A DNA stretch of 12,500 nucleotides, from positions 8,589,607 through 8,602,106 of the forward strand of contig CM018893.1 in the NCBI GenBank assembly GCA_009663005.1. Reading direction: 5' to 3'. The stretch is from Actinidia chinensis (taxonomy: Eukaryota; Streptophyta; Magnoliopsida; Ericales; Actinidiaceae). A program made the translations under genes and the position numbers. Numbering within the stretch: position 1 is the first letter of the stretch; every line of letters starts with the position of its first letter. Below the pieces are notes generated by a model, which did not search any database, was not told the origin of the DNA, and saw nothing but the letters and a program-made list of their open reading frames with translations. Shown piece by piece: positions 1 through 8,047 of this stretch.

Positions 1-174
1 ACCGCTTTGGTCTGATCCCACCACGCCGGAGAGGTTTTGAGCTCCTTCGCCCCCGGTCGTTTTACTTCTTGTTCGCCTATGCAGGTCGCCCTTCAAATAT
101 CCAGGTTCAGTGCGCCGATGAGACGCGAGGCAATATGACTGTTTTGTTGCTCGCCCTAATTTTTTAACCACACA
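1..174 (+). repeat. 3' end of the 5' LTR (partial)
   Basis: The stretch ends ..AACCACACA at 174, five bases before the PBS, which is the expected LTR end with a terminal CA. Only the last part (U5 side) is inside the window; no TATA box is seen here. It contains four TCGCC motifs (48, 73, 86, 151). Confidence 0.75.
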
Positions 175-179
175 GTTTT

Positions 180-197
180 TGGCGCCGTCTGTGGGAA
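180..197 (+). promoter_or_regulatory. tRNA primer-binding site
   Basis: TGGCGCCGTCTGTGGGAA is the typical start of the internal region in many plant Tat-like elements. The first nine bases (TGGCGCCGT) fit the 3' end of plant tRNA-Asp plus CCA; the later bases fit less well, so the primer is inferred. It would prime minus-strand cDNA synthesis. Confidence 0.8.
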
Positions 198-404
198 ACG
201 ACAGTTCTCTATGCACCTCCTGCGCAGCCGCAATCTACCCAACCAAATGCCAGTAGCCCCCCTGGTAACAGATCCCATCCTATGGCCAATCCAGCCCAAG
301 TTCCAGATCTAGAAGGTCTCCACCGTGAGATAACACAATCTGGCTTAGCAGATGAGGATAATGAACGAGAATAATGGCGCCTATTCAGCTCCTCGCTGCT
401 GCAA

Positions 405-416
405 CCCCCCCCCCCC
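405..416 (+). repeat. C12 homopolymer in gag
   Basis: Twelve consecutive C between CAA and TTCC in the poorly conserved gag N-terminal region. Confidence 0.95.
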
Positions 417-1613
417 TTCCAGCTGCAAACCACTCATGCCCTAATGTGAGCGATCTCGCCACTCGATGTTCAGGAAATCGTTTCCAAGAAATATCAGTGC
501 CGATCAAGTAGGGCGGGGGAGACGCTCAAGCACCAAGCTCTTCCTTACGTGAAAAGAGTTCATCCAAATCTAGTAAAACTCCAACCAGAATCGAGAAGGG
601 GGAGGAGCCCCCTCGCATAGGTGAACCATCATGGGCACGAGATTACGTCCAACCTCTCACAACAGATTCGAGTTTGGACGCCCGGCTCGAACGCCATCAA
701 CACTCGAGGCAGGTGCCCCCCCTCACTGTCGACACACACAGCTAATTAAAAGACAGAACCCCACCCAACCCGCCGTTCAACAAGAGATATTGATGGCTCT
801 CGGATTTTTTCATTCAATCAACGTTCAAACTCTCCCCGCCAGCTCGGTATTATGAAGGAAAAACAGATCTTATGGACCACCTGGACTCGTACAAGAGTCT
901 ATGTCCGCTCCAAGGGTTGCTCGGACGAGGTTATGTGCAAAGCGTCTCCGCCCACTTTGAAGGGACCCCTCAGGTCGTGGTTTCGAAAACCTGGCGCCAA
1001 GGACCTTGATTTCCTTTGGCGATCTCAGTCGACCTTCGCCGCCAATTTCATGATCTGCATGAAATTGCCAAAGAATGCTTCTCACCTTTTCACCATTCAT
1101 CAAAAAGAGACTGAGAGCTTGGAAATACTTCTTGAAACGATTCAATCAGGCTATTTTTAGAAGTCGAGGATTCCAAGGACAAAAAGTAATAATCATGGCA
1201 ATGATGGAAGGACTCCGACCTGGTCCACTTATTCGACTCTCTTTCCACAAACGTTTCCCGAAACTTTATTATCCGCACTCTAGAGCAAAGCCGACAAGTA
1301 CATCGCCGCATAAGAATTAGCCGAGGCTAAACGAAGGTGACGAGGAAAAGATGACCATAAAAGAAATAGCCGATACGAAGCGGACTGATTATAGGTAGGA
1401 TACGAGATACGAAGACCTACCTAGAATCCCAAACGGTCTAAGCCATAGGCGTCCTCGCACCCCCGCCTCGCCGACCTGAGTTTATCCTGCCACCACTCAA
1501 TTGTGGGCCCCTGTTGCCCAAGTACTACTACTCGGAAATTACGCACGAAGAGTTCGTCAAATGGCCCCGGAAAGATCAAACTGACCCCCAGAAAGAGGAA
1601 CAGGAACAAATAT

Positions 1614-1656
1614 TGTGAATTCCATCGGGACCACGGACACAATACCTGAGAACTGT
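1614..1656 (+). other. Nucleocapsid zinc knuckle of CHHC type, broken by one base
   Basis: The frame reads [11 protein letters not shown] (1614-1646), then a single extra base, then the final Cys codon TGT at 1654-1656. The spacing is Cx2Hx4Hx4C with His in the second metal position instead of the usual Cys. This variant is familiar from Tat-type gags. Confidence 0.7.
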
Positions 1657-1939
1657 TTTCAAACTAAAGGAACAAATCGCTGACCTCATTAAGAAGGGGT
1701 TACCTGAGGAAGTATGTTCTGCTGCTTGCTCGCCCACCCCCCAATTCCCCAGAAAAAGAGGTCGGGGATAAAGACCAATTGCGGGCGATATACAAACAAT
1801 CCACGGAGGTTTCGGGTCAGGCGTTATTCAACTCATCCAGGAAAGCATGGCCAAGAAGTGGCCCATGGACCGGGGCCGCCGAGAAGTCTACACGACAAAC
1901 CTCCTCCTCGCCATTCGTTCTGTCCCCAAACACCTATCA

Positions 1940-2335
1940 CCTTCACAATGATGATTGGAGAGGACGTGCACTTACCCCCAGCGACGACCCCCTGGTGGTC
2001 TTGACCCTCATCGCCATTTCAACGTTCCATAGGATCTTAATCGACAACGGAGCTCGGCGGATATTCCTGTTCATCTCCGCGTTCGAAAAAATGAAATTGG
2101 CCGGACAAATTTCATCCTTTTTCATATCCCCCTAATCGGATTTGGAGGAAATACGACGTACCCCTTGGTATGGGTCAACTTAACCAATCACCTTGGACGA
2201 CAACACCAGAACCACCGTATGGCAGGGATTTTATCGTGGTAGATTTGGCCCCCGCCTTATAACCCATCCGAGGGCGACCTACGCTGGGAGGAATCAAGGC
2301 GTACTTCTACCTACCCCCTGAAGATGTTCCCAACT
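1940..2335 (+). pseudogene. pol (PR): Aspartic protease domain of pol
   Basis: The active-site region reads RILIDNGARRIFLF, with the catalytic Asp codon at 2043-2045 and DNG (2043-2051) at the D-S/T-G position. Ahead of it is DDPLVVLTLIA, the usual lead-in strand, and after it SAFEKM. A second protease landmark, GRPTL, is at 2272-2286 in another frame, where family members have the conserved block near the domain end. DNG followed by ARR instead of a Ser pair suggests substitution damage at the active site. The protease would release gag and pol proteins. Stops and frame changes lie between the two landmarks. The segment 1760-1940 is a linker with a Tat-like IQTIHGGFGSG block around 1790-1825. 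Confidence 0.72.
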
Positions 2336-2579
2336 TGTGACGGGGATCGGCGAAGTAAAGGGCGAATCAGAATGTGCTAGGCAAATGCTTTAATCTCAGC
2401 CATGAGGGTTGGAACTTCCGTTCATTCCTCCCCAAAGCAATCACATTAAAGCGGGCGATAACGCTGGGGATTTGAGAGATTAGATAGAACATCTTTCCTG
2501 GAAGACCCCAGAGAACCGCGAATACCAAACCTCTCGAAGAAGTCGTCCAATCTCCATTCATCTAAACTACCCAAATCGG

Positions 2580-3460
2580 CAAGTCATGGATCGGAACAGA
2601 GCCTCACCGATGATCTGCGTATCGCCTTAATAGATTCTTGAAAAAGAATTCTGACGTGTTCGCCTGTCATAAGGCGACGTCCCCGATAGCGACCCAGAAG
2701 GTCCGCCATGCATATAGCTGTTTCCCAAGCCTGCATACCCCGTCCGCCAGAACGGAGAACATTCTCCCCTGAACGCCTAAAAGTTAATTGAAGCAAGTAA
2801 ACAAACTCATCAAAGCTAATGTTGTCCGAGAACCCACTATCCGATTGGCTTCGCCAACGTCGTCGTCGCCCCAAAAAGGGGGGAAGGTGAAGGTGTGCGT
2901 ATACTTCACCGACCTCACCCAAGGCTGCCCTAAAGACAGTTTTCCTTCCTTTGGCCTAAATCGATTTGATAGTCGACGCCACCTCTAACAATGAGCTCTT
3001 GAGCTTTATGGATGCCTTCTCGGGTTTCTCAGAATCAATGATCCCCCCTCACTTGACGTGAGAAAACTTCTTTATCACACAGAACGGGGCTATATTGCTA
3101 CACAGTCCTGCCGTTTGGGTTAAGAACGCGGGTGCAACGTATCAGTAAACTTGTAACAAGATGTTCATGCACAAATTGGAAAGACTATGGAAGTTTACTA
3201 GATGATATGCTGGTTAAAAGTCTCCATGCACAAACCCACATCGCCCACCCTTGAATACGCATTCGACATACTGCAAAGGCAACAGCGGCACAGAAGGATG
3301 TTGAATCCCTCTAAATGCCTCTTTGGAGTGTCTTCTGAAAGTTTTCGGGATTCCCCTGGTCCCCCCCCCCCCCACCAAGCGAGGATTGGGTGAACCCGGA
3401 TCAAATACAATCCCTAATCGCAATGAGGTCCGCCAAGGATATCCGAAATTGGCAAGCAAA
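2580..3460 (+). pseudogene. pol (RT): Reverse transcriptase domain of pol
   Basis: Conserved pieces in order are FLKKNSDVFA (about 2632-2662), SPERL then KQVNKLIKANVVREP (2770-2840), VCVYFTDLTQGCPKDSFP (2896-2950), ELLSFMDAFSG (2993-3025, catalytic Asp codon 3011-3013), KNAGATYQ (about 3123-3146), and the YxDD box. At that box TAC (3196-3198) is followed by only two bases before GAT GAT (3201-3206), so one base is missing and the frame shifts inside the catalytic motif. KCLFGVSS (about 3315) marks the thumb side. A C13 run (3361-3373) splits the conserved block after it. The enzyme would copy element RNA into DNA inside the particle. Its neighbours, protease before and RNase H after, are in the expected order. 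Confidence 0.85.
3361..3373 (+). repeat. C13 homopolymer inside RT
   Basis: Thirteen consecutive C between GGT and ACCAAGCGAGG, where family RT has one short conserved segment. The run adds about a dozen bases not expected there. Confidence 0.95.
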
Positions 3461-3539
3461 CTGTTGGGCGAGTTAGCCGCGCTGAACAATTCGTTTCCCC
3501 AATCTGCGACAGGCCCCTCCCGTTCTCAAATCCTGAGAA

Positions 3540-4000
3540 AAGAGCCAGACTTTTAATGGAGTGAGGAATCTGAAATGCGGTTCCAACGCTGAAGATGATC
3601 CCTTCTCGTTCCCTCCCGCCTTACCTCGGTCCCCACCGCCGAGAAGCATCTCTACGTGTATTTGTCTGCCTCGCCCACCCGCAATAACGCAGTACTATCC
3701 GGAAGAAGACAAAATCCAAAAGCCATATTTTACGTAGTAAATTTAATTGGTGCGAGGTCAGTATCCAAGGATTGAAAAGATTGTCCTACGCTCAATGATC
3801 GCCGCATAAAACTTCACATCATTACTCTTTCCGGCCCATTCCATCATAAAGTGTTGACAGATCAACCACTAAACAATTCTCCAACGACCGGACACGTCGA
3901 GACGACTCCTTCCTGAATGGTCCATACGAGCTAAGTTAGGTTCCACATTGAGTACAAGCCACGGACGGCCATAAAAGCCCAGGCCCTAGCTGATTTTAAT
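3540..4000 (+). pseudogene. pol (RH): RT-associated RNase H domain of pol
   Basis: Blocks are EKHLYVYL (3641-3664), a frame-broken RYPRIEK-like block near 3760, VLTDQPL (3851-3871) and IKAQALADF (3971-3997). These are the usual RNase H landmarks following RT in Ty3/gypsy elements, and the last marks the end of the domain just before the second RNase H. The domain would degrade RNA in the RNA-DNA hybrid. At least four stops or frame changes separate the blocks. The weakly conserved stretch 3460-3540 is the RT-RNase H connection. Confidence 0.72.
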
Positions 4001-4079
4001 TGTTGAATCCCACTATGAAACCCTCAAACCAGGGACGACTCCTCTTGAAGTGAAATTCCTAAAGAAAACCAACCCAGAA

Positions 4080-4515
4080 AAAGACCTCGCCCACGGATAT
4101 TATTTGTTTGATGGCTCTTCTAACCAGCACTGCTGCTGTGGCAGGGCTCGTCAAAACGAGCTCCATCAGGCGAACAGATGGAGTACGCCATAAAGAAATG
4201 GGTTTATAAAACCACCAATAAGAGGCCGAGTACGAAGCCCTCCTCGCCGGACTAAGAGTAGTGCAAAAAAACAACAGAGTTGAGAGCACAATCTTTTTGG
4301 AAGTCTCGAGTGACCCTCTTCCAACTGGTGGTAAACGCAAGTCCAAGGAGACTACCACTACCCTCCTCGCCAAGGACGCAAGAATGAATAGCTTATTTTT
4401 GGGCGAGGTAAAAGCCGTGTCCGCAAAGAATAAGGAGTTTAAGATTCACCAGATCCCCCGAGAAGATAATAAAAAGGCAGATATGCCTTGGCTAATCGGG
4501 CGTCACTTTTGAGTT
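4080..4515 (+). pseudogene. pol (aRNH): Second, archaeal-type RNase H (aRNH) domain
   Basis: A second RNase H set follows the first. The first Asp is in FDGSSN (codon 4110-4112). The Glu is in EAEYEALLAG (4222-4251, catalytic Glu probably 4234-4236). The second Asp is in SSD (4312-4314), followed by QLVVN in a neighbouring frame (4322-4336). The last Asp is in PREDNKKAD (codon 4480-4482). All four acidic positions of a DEDD RNase H can therefore still be found, though in different frames. Tat elements are known for carrying this extra domain, thought to have been acquired from a cellular type I RNase H. The 83-codon open stretch 4261-4512 covers the C-terminal half. A frame change between DGSSN and EAEYEALLAG and another after SSD make it non-functional. 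Confidence 0.75.
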
Positions 4516-4559
4516 TATTTCTGACAGGTGCATACCTCTGAATTTTTAGCCATCCCAAG

Positions 4560-5858
4560 CATTGGAACTCGCCAATCAGGTCCCTCCAGCCGGAAGAAAG
4601 TCCGACATGATGGACGAAATTAGTGCCTATCTCCAGGATGGTATCTTACCAATGAAAAACTCCAAGCTCGCCGTCTCCAGTACAGATCCGCAAGATTTTG
4701 CCATATTCACGGGAATTATACAAAAGGTCTTTCTCGGGTCCCCCTCTTGAAATGTCTTCGCCAGAAGAAGCAGAGTACGTCCTAAAAGAAATACATGAAG
4801 GGCATCTACGGTACCAACTCACTCCGGCGCTCGGTCCCGTTATCAAGAAACAATTCCGCCAAGGATATTTTTGGCCGACCATGGAATGAGATTGCGGCTG
4901 CATATGTTAAAAGAGATGCGACAAGTCAATGAGATTGCCCCCGTCGCCATCCTCCCCCACACCGATATGGTACCGATGTCAAGCCTTTGGCCATTCGCCA
5001 ATGGGGAAATAGACATATGGAGTCCCCTACCACGAGCTCCATTGCAAGAACGTTTTTGATCGTCGCATAGACTATTTTACCAAAGGATCGAAGCTCAACC
5101 TCTCGCCAAAATTACTGAGAAAAATACTCGAGATTTCATATGAAAACATCTTGTATGTAGATTCGGAATCCCAAAGGTTATCATCTCGGACAACGCAAGG
5201 CAGTTTGAAAACACAGGTTCCGGTTTATTCTGGCTCGGATATCGCCATCGTCCATCCATTTTTTCTTCGCCGCGCATCCTCCAGGTACCGGATAGTTTGA
5301 AGTAAATCGTAACCATCCTCGGAATTTGAAGGCGATGTTAAAAGATAAAAAGCGAATTGGGCGAAGACCTTACCAAGCTACTCTGGACTTATCACACTAC
5401 TAGTAGTTCGGATTTCTACAGGTGAAACTCCATAATCCATGGTCTTTTTTTCGGAACTGAATCAGTCATCCTCGGGGAAATTCTGTAGGCCAAGCCTTCC
5501 TCAACGTTAAACTTCGACAAAAATGGCAACGAGGGCGAGCTCAAGGCTCACTTGATCTCCTCGATGAAAAAGGGAAGCGCCGACTTACACAATTACACCA
5601 ATTAGCTTACAAAAGTCGGATCGTCAAATAACTAACAACGAAAGAGTAAAGCACCGTCGTTCCTCACTGGCGACCCTGTCTTGCGAAGGGTAACACCTAT
5701 CCCACAAGAGATCGAGCGCAGGGAAGCTCGGTCCAACATGGGAATGCCCTTACAAAGTTATCAGTTTTCCAGCCAGGGACTTACTGGTTAGAAGACCTAA
5801 ACGGAAAGGCACTCTTACCATCCCCTAGAATGCGAGCATTTAAAATACTAATCAATAA
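4560..5858 (+). pseudogene. pol (INT): Integrase domain of pol
   Basis: N-terminal blocks are LYKRSFSGPPL (about 4717-4749), EEAEYVLKEIHEG (about 4763-4801, the His of the HHCC finger) and RQGYFWPTM (about 4857-4887). The Cys half of the finger is damaged. The catalytic core keeps all three acidic positions: Asp in EIDIW (5012-5014), Asp in IISDNARQFEN (5189-5191) and Glu in FEVNR (5299-5301). The second Asp and the Glu are 110 bases apart, close to the D-x35-E spacing plus two inserted bases. C-terminal landmarks are LLWTYHTT (about 5377-5400), FFGTESVILGEI (about 5446-5485) and LEDLNGKAL (about 5789-5815). Stops near 5850-5858 end the frame where the family usually ends. The product would insert cDNA in the nucleus. 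Confidence 0.85.
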
Positions 5859-5869
5859 ACGAGCCAGTA

Positions 5870-6130
5870 CAATCCAGTCTCGCCCTAATAATTTTATGAT
5901 TTAGAAATTGTTGCAATTCCGCTTATGATTTATATCTCGTTTATATAAAGATTCTATCGCCATTGTGAAATGTCGCCAATAATTATGATCGCATCTTTTC
6001 GCAGGATGAGACTCTGATCGCCCATATCTATGTCTGCATTAGAATGATCGCCTAAATCGACGATCGCCAGTTAATTCAAATAGATCGCCAGTCCAAAACA
6101 AAATGAATCGCCCATTATTGAAGTCGCCAA
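5870..6130 (+). repeat. TCGCC-rich spacer between integrase and the antisense gene
   Basis: TCGCC occurs nine times in about 255 bases, mostly within ATCGCC or GATCGCC, including two copies of GATCGCCAGT (near 6064 and 6084) separated by AT-rich DNA. No coding potential is evident. It lies between two convergent genes. A similar cluster follows 11100 next to the second gene copy. Spacing is irregular, so it is not a simple tandem array. Confidence 0.6.
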
Positions 6131-6139
6131 CACTCGTTT

Positions 6140-6214
6140 TCCAGTTAACGAAAGAACGGGGAACAAAGATATTTTCTTCATATGGACAAAAATTACATAT
6201 ATACAAAAAAATAA
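6140..6214 (-). other. AT-rich tract downstream of antisense gene, likely its 3' UTR
   Basis: On the minus strand this follows three successive stop codons (6223 to 6215) and is T-rich (ATTATTTTTTTGTATATATG). A similar T-rich tract (11400-11460) follows the end of the second gene copy. A polyadenylation role is inference; no single clear signal was picked. Confidence 0.4.
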
Positions 6215-6688
6215 TTTATCATCAGGAGCACTCCCTCGCAACAGGATCTTCTCCTCTTTCACGCCCCTCTTCCTCGCGAAACTTGGGTCCATCGCCATAT
6301 TCGCCACAAAAAGCTCGACGCCGAGTTTGGGAATTGTGAAGGAGTTCTCTTGCAGAACTCAAAATCCCTCACTGAAGAATGTTGCAGGGCAGAATCGTAA
6401 CCGCTGCCTTGAATTCTCCCGAGGCTTTGAAGTCCTCGATGGCTAGCTCTTTGGCCTTCGCCGTTTAGTTGTGGTTTCCGCCACGGTGTGCCTTCAGATC
6501 ATCCACCTTGGAGCCGGGCTTTGATCCTTCCTCGCTTGATCTCGGCCAACCGATTCTCCCCTTAACAAGCCCCGCTTTTTGAGCTTTGACTAATTCAACC
6601 GGCGGAATCTGCGCGAGCCATATGGAAGTCTATGTCGTTAAGATGCTCCTGGTTTGGCGGAGGGCAGAGAAGAGGCGATACCGACCAC

Positions 6689-6747
6689 CTGCCAAAATAA
6701 ACATCTCATATTTATCAAGGACCACCCCAAGATTTTCACAAATTTAC
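6689..6747 (-). other. Likely intron in antisense gene copy 1
   Basis: On the minus strand the stretch begins GTAAAT and ends TTTTGGCAG, is T- and A-rich, and is 59 bases long, short for a plant intron. Coding similarity to copy 2 stops at its first base (after SFTALGR) and resumes at its end (VVGIASSL). Copy 2 has an intron-like stretch at the same codon. Confidence 0.55.
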
Positions 6748-7177
6748 CCTGCCCAAGGCCGTGAAAGATTTGGCGACCAAATTCATTTCCGATAATTGGT
6801 CAACCTCTTCTTTGTCAGAAGCTGGAATCACCCCTGTTTGTATAACCTCCAAGCCACGAAGCATCCGACATAGAACTCGGATCCTACGTCGCCACCAATG
6901 GAAGAGGTCCCCGCCTCAGCACAACTCCCCTGGCTTGATCGTCCCCTTCGGTTGGACTTGAATCTTTAGGTGGCGGGGGTGGCGGCGGCTTCCTTTCCCC
7001 TTCGAAGAGTCCGGCTCGCCTATCTCGATACGGGGGACGCCTTCCCGCGTGACGTTTCTCCCGAATGATTATCCTTTGGTGAGGCTTGTCTTCTCGCCTT
7101 CGTAGCCTTCTCGTCCTTGGCCTTACCCCGGTTTTTTTTTGGCCTCAAAGTGGGTGGCACAGCTCGTGCCGACATAG

Positions 7178-7342
7178 CTGCAACATGAAGATATATCAAG
7201 ATAAGAAGAAAATAGTAACATGGTTTCTAGAATAACCATCAATCTAAGATCGGGGGGCAACTCGGAATCCGAAATGGAAACCGACCTTGAATCCGAACTG
7301 GAGCCAAACGTCCCCGTAGGAAATTCGTAACGGGTCCTTTAC
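7178..7342 (-). other. Likely intron in antisense gene copy 1 (upstream)
   Basis: The minus strand has the donor AAG|GTAAAG at 7342 and a pyrimidine-rich run ending TTGCAG at 7178. The next exon opens CTATGTCGG, with ATG at 7175. The polypyrimidine tract before the acceptor is the best acceptor signal seen in the window. Size is 165 bases. The frame does not carry cleanly across, which fits general decay. Confidence 0.5.
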
Positions 7343-7760
7343 CTTCCCCCCGAGCCACCTAGAAGGTTTTTCATCTGGGATACAGATGGGCTCTCCTAAT
7401 CGCCCCTCCGATATCCCCGTCTGATTACTCCCAGGTATTCAACCGAGTCTTCGCGAGTACGAACTCACCCTCCTCCGTCACACCGAGGTCGTGTTGTCTT
7501 CGCCAACTGGTAGAGAGCGCTGTGCAATCAACCGCAAAGTGTTTCTTCTGAAGGTCCTCGAAACGCCAGAACCTTCGACACCTTGAAGTAGCCTCCGGGC
7601 CTCTATCTTCCCGAGGACCATCTCCGTCCTTTTGGCGTACCTCCTCGGGCAGAGTTTGGCAACGTTGGTTTACAAACATACACAGCTCTTCCCTAAAAAT
7701 CGTCATGTCCAACGACATAATAACTTGCGAACAAAAAACAAAATAGGAACAACCTGGTTC
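7343..7760 (-). pseudogene. Middle section of antisense gene copy 1
   Basis: This section lies between the VPRSWG block and the 165-base intron and is the longest open part: a minus-strand frame runs from 7925 to 7425 without a stop. It includes MSLDMTIFREELCMFVNQRC (about 7710-7651) and, near its end, VTEEGEFVLAKTRLNTWE (about 7481-7428). I do not recognise a domain. Its lead-in (7925-7850) is in a different frame from the WWYY/RFFFASGE blocks, so the single open frame is probably a mosaic of true and shifted frame. It is listed separately only to record these blocks; it is part of the 6215-7984 gene. Confidence 0.4.
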
Positions 7761-8035
7761 CCCCAAGATCTGGGAACCTCGTGTAGTATCGCTGGCAGCC
7801 GTGCCGAAGGGAACTCCCCTCATTCCCCTGAGGCAAAAAAGAACCTCAAGTCCTTCCCCCCCTTTACGTTGTCGGAGATCCTCGGAGCAAGTTCTTCTCA
7901 GGCTCCGCCTGAGTAATACCACCACCCCCCGAATCGGGTAAAGGGGCCAAGGGAGTTCAGCACCTGAATTTCGTCCACAGACATGTGACGTTGAAGTGGC
8001 GCCAAATCACCAGCCTGCGAGGGAAGGTTGCAGAC

Positions 8036-8047
8036 GGGGGGGGGGGG
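8036..8047 (+). repeat. G12 homopolymer at start of the purine block
   Basis: Twelve consecutive G following GCAGAC. Together with nearby G4-G5 runs (8091, 8100, 8112) it makes local G-quadruplex formation possible; this is inference. Confidence 0.95.

Larger units (their letters stand above)
211..1760 (+). pseudogene. gag: gag (capsid/nucleocapsid), multiply frameshifted
   Basis: An ATG at 211 opens a 33-codon frame ending at TAG 310-312, which suits a gag amino end. The N-terminal part to about 830 is poorly conserved. The capsid domain (Retrotrans_gag type) appears as fragments in different frames: YEGKTDLMDHLDSYKSL at 851-901, RSWFRK near 970, FTIHQKETESLE near 1090, and VIIMAMMEGLRPGPL near 1190. 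A charged K/R/D-rich stretch follows at about 1320-1420, and a CHHC zinc knuckle at 1614-1656 marks the nucleocapsid. Gag would form the cytoplasmic virus-like particle and bind the element RNA. At least five frame changes or stops are visible, plus a C12 run at 405-416, so no functional product is possible. The border with pol near 1760 is approximate. Confidence 0.8.
6215..7984 (-). pseudogene. Antisense additional gene of the retrotransposon, copy 1 (function unknown, spliced, decayed)
   Basis: Reading on the minus strand, a start at 7984 gives MSVDEIQVLNSLGPFTRFGG, then WWYY (7924-7913). After indels come RFFFASGE (7846-7823) and VPRSWG (about 7777-7760). W/Y-rich and RFFF.SGE..EFP blocks resemble proteins of unknown function often annotated as 'putative plant transposon protein'. 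A middle exon ends near QMKNLLGGSGG (about 7375-7343). After an intron, MSARAVPPTLRPKKNRGKAK (from 7175) begins a strongly basic stretch, then six prolines (6985-6968), then GVIPASDKEEVDQL (6834-6793). A second intron (6747-6689) and a K/E-rich likely coiled coil (AKAKELAIEDFKASGEFKAA, about 6470-6410) follow. The C-terminal block is FEFCKR (about 6363-6345). Basic and proline-rich stretches hint at a nuclear protein, which is inference. Multiple frameshifts make this copy dead. Confidence 0.6.

Noticed and set aside
1779..2135. A 118-codon + strand frame as a separate protein
   Set aside because: It is the intact-looking piece of the protease region; the frame is lost on both sides.
7425..7925. 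Minus-strand 166-codon frame as an independent intact gene
   Set aside because: Its first part is a shifted frame of the WWYY/RFFFASGE region; it is better read as part of the decayed antisense gene.
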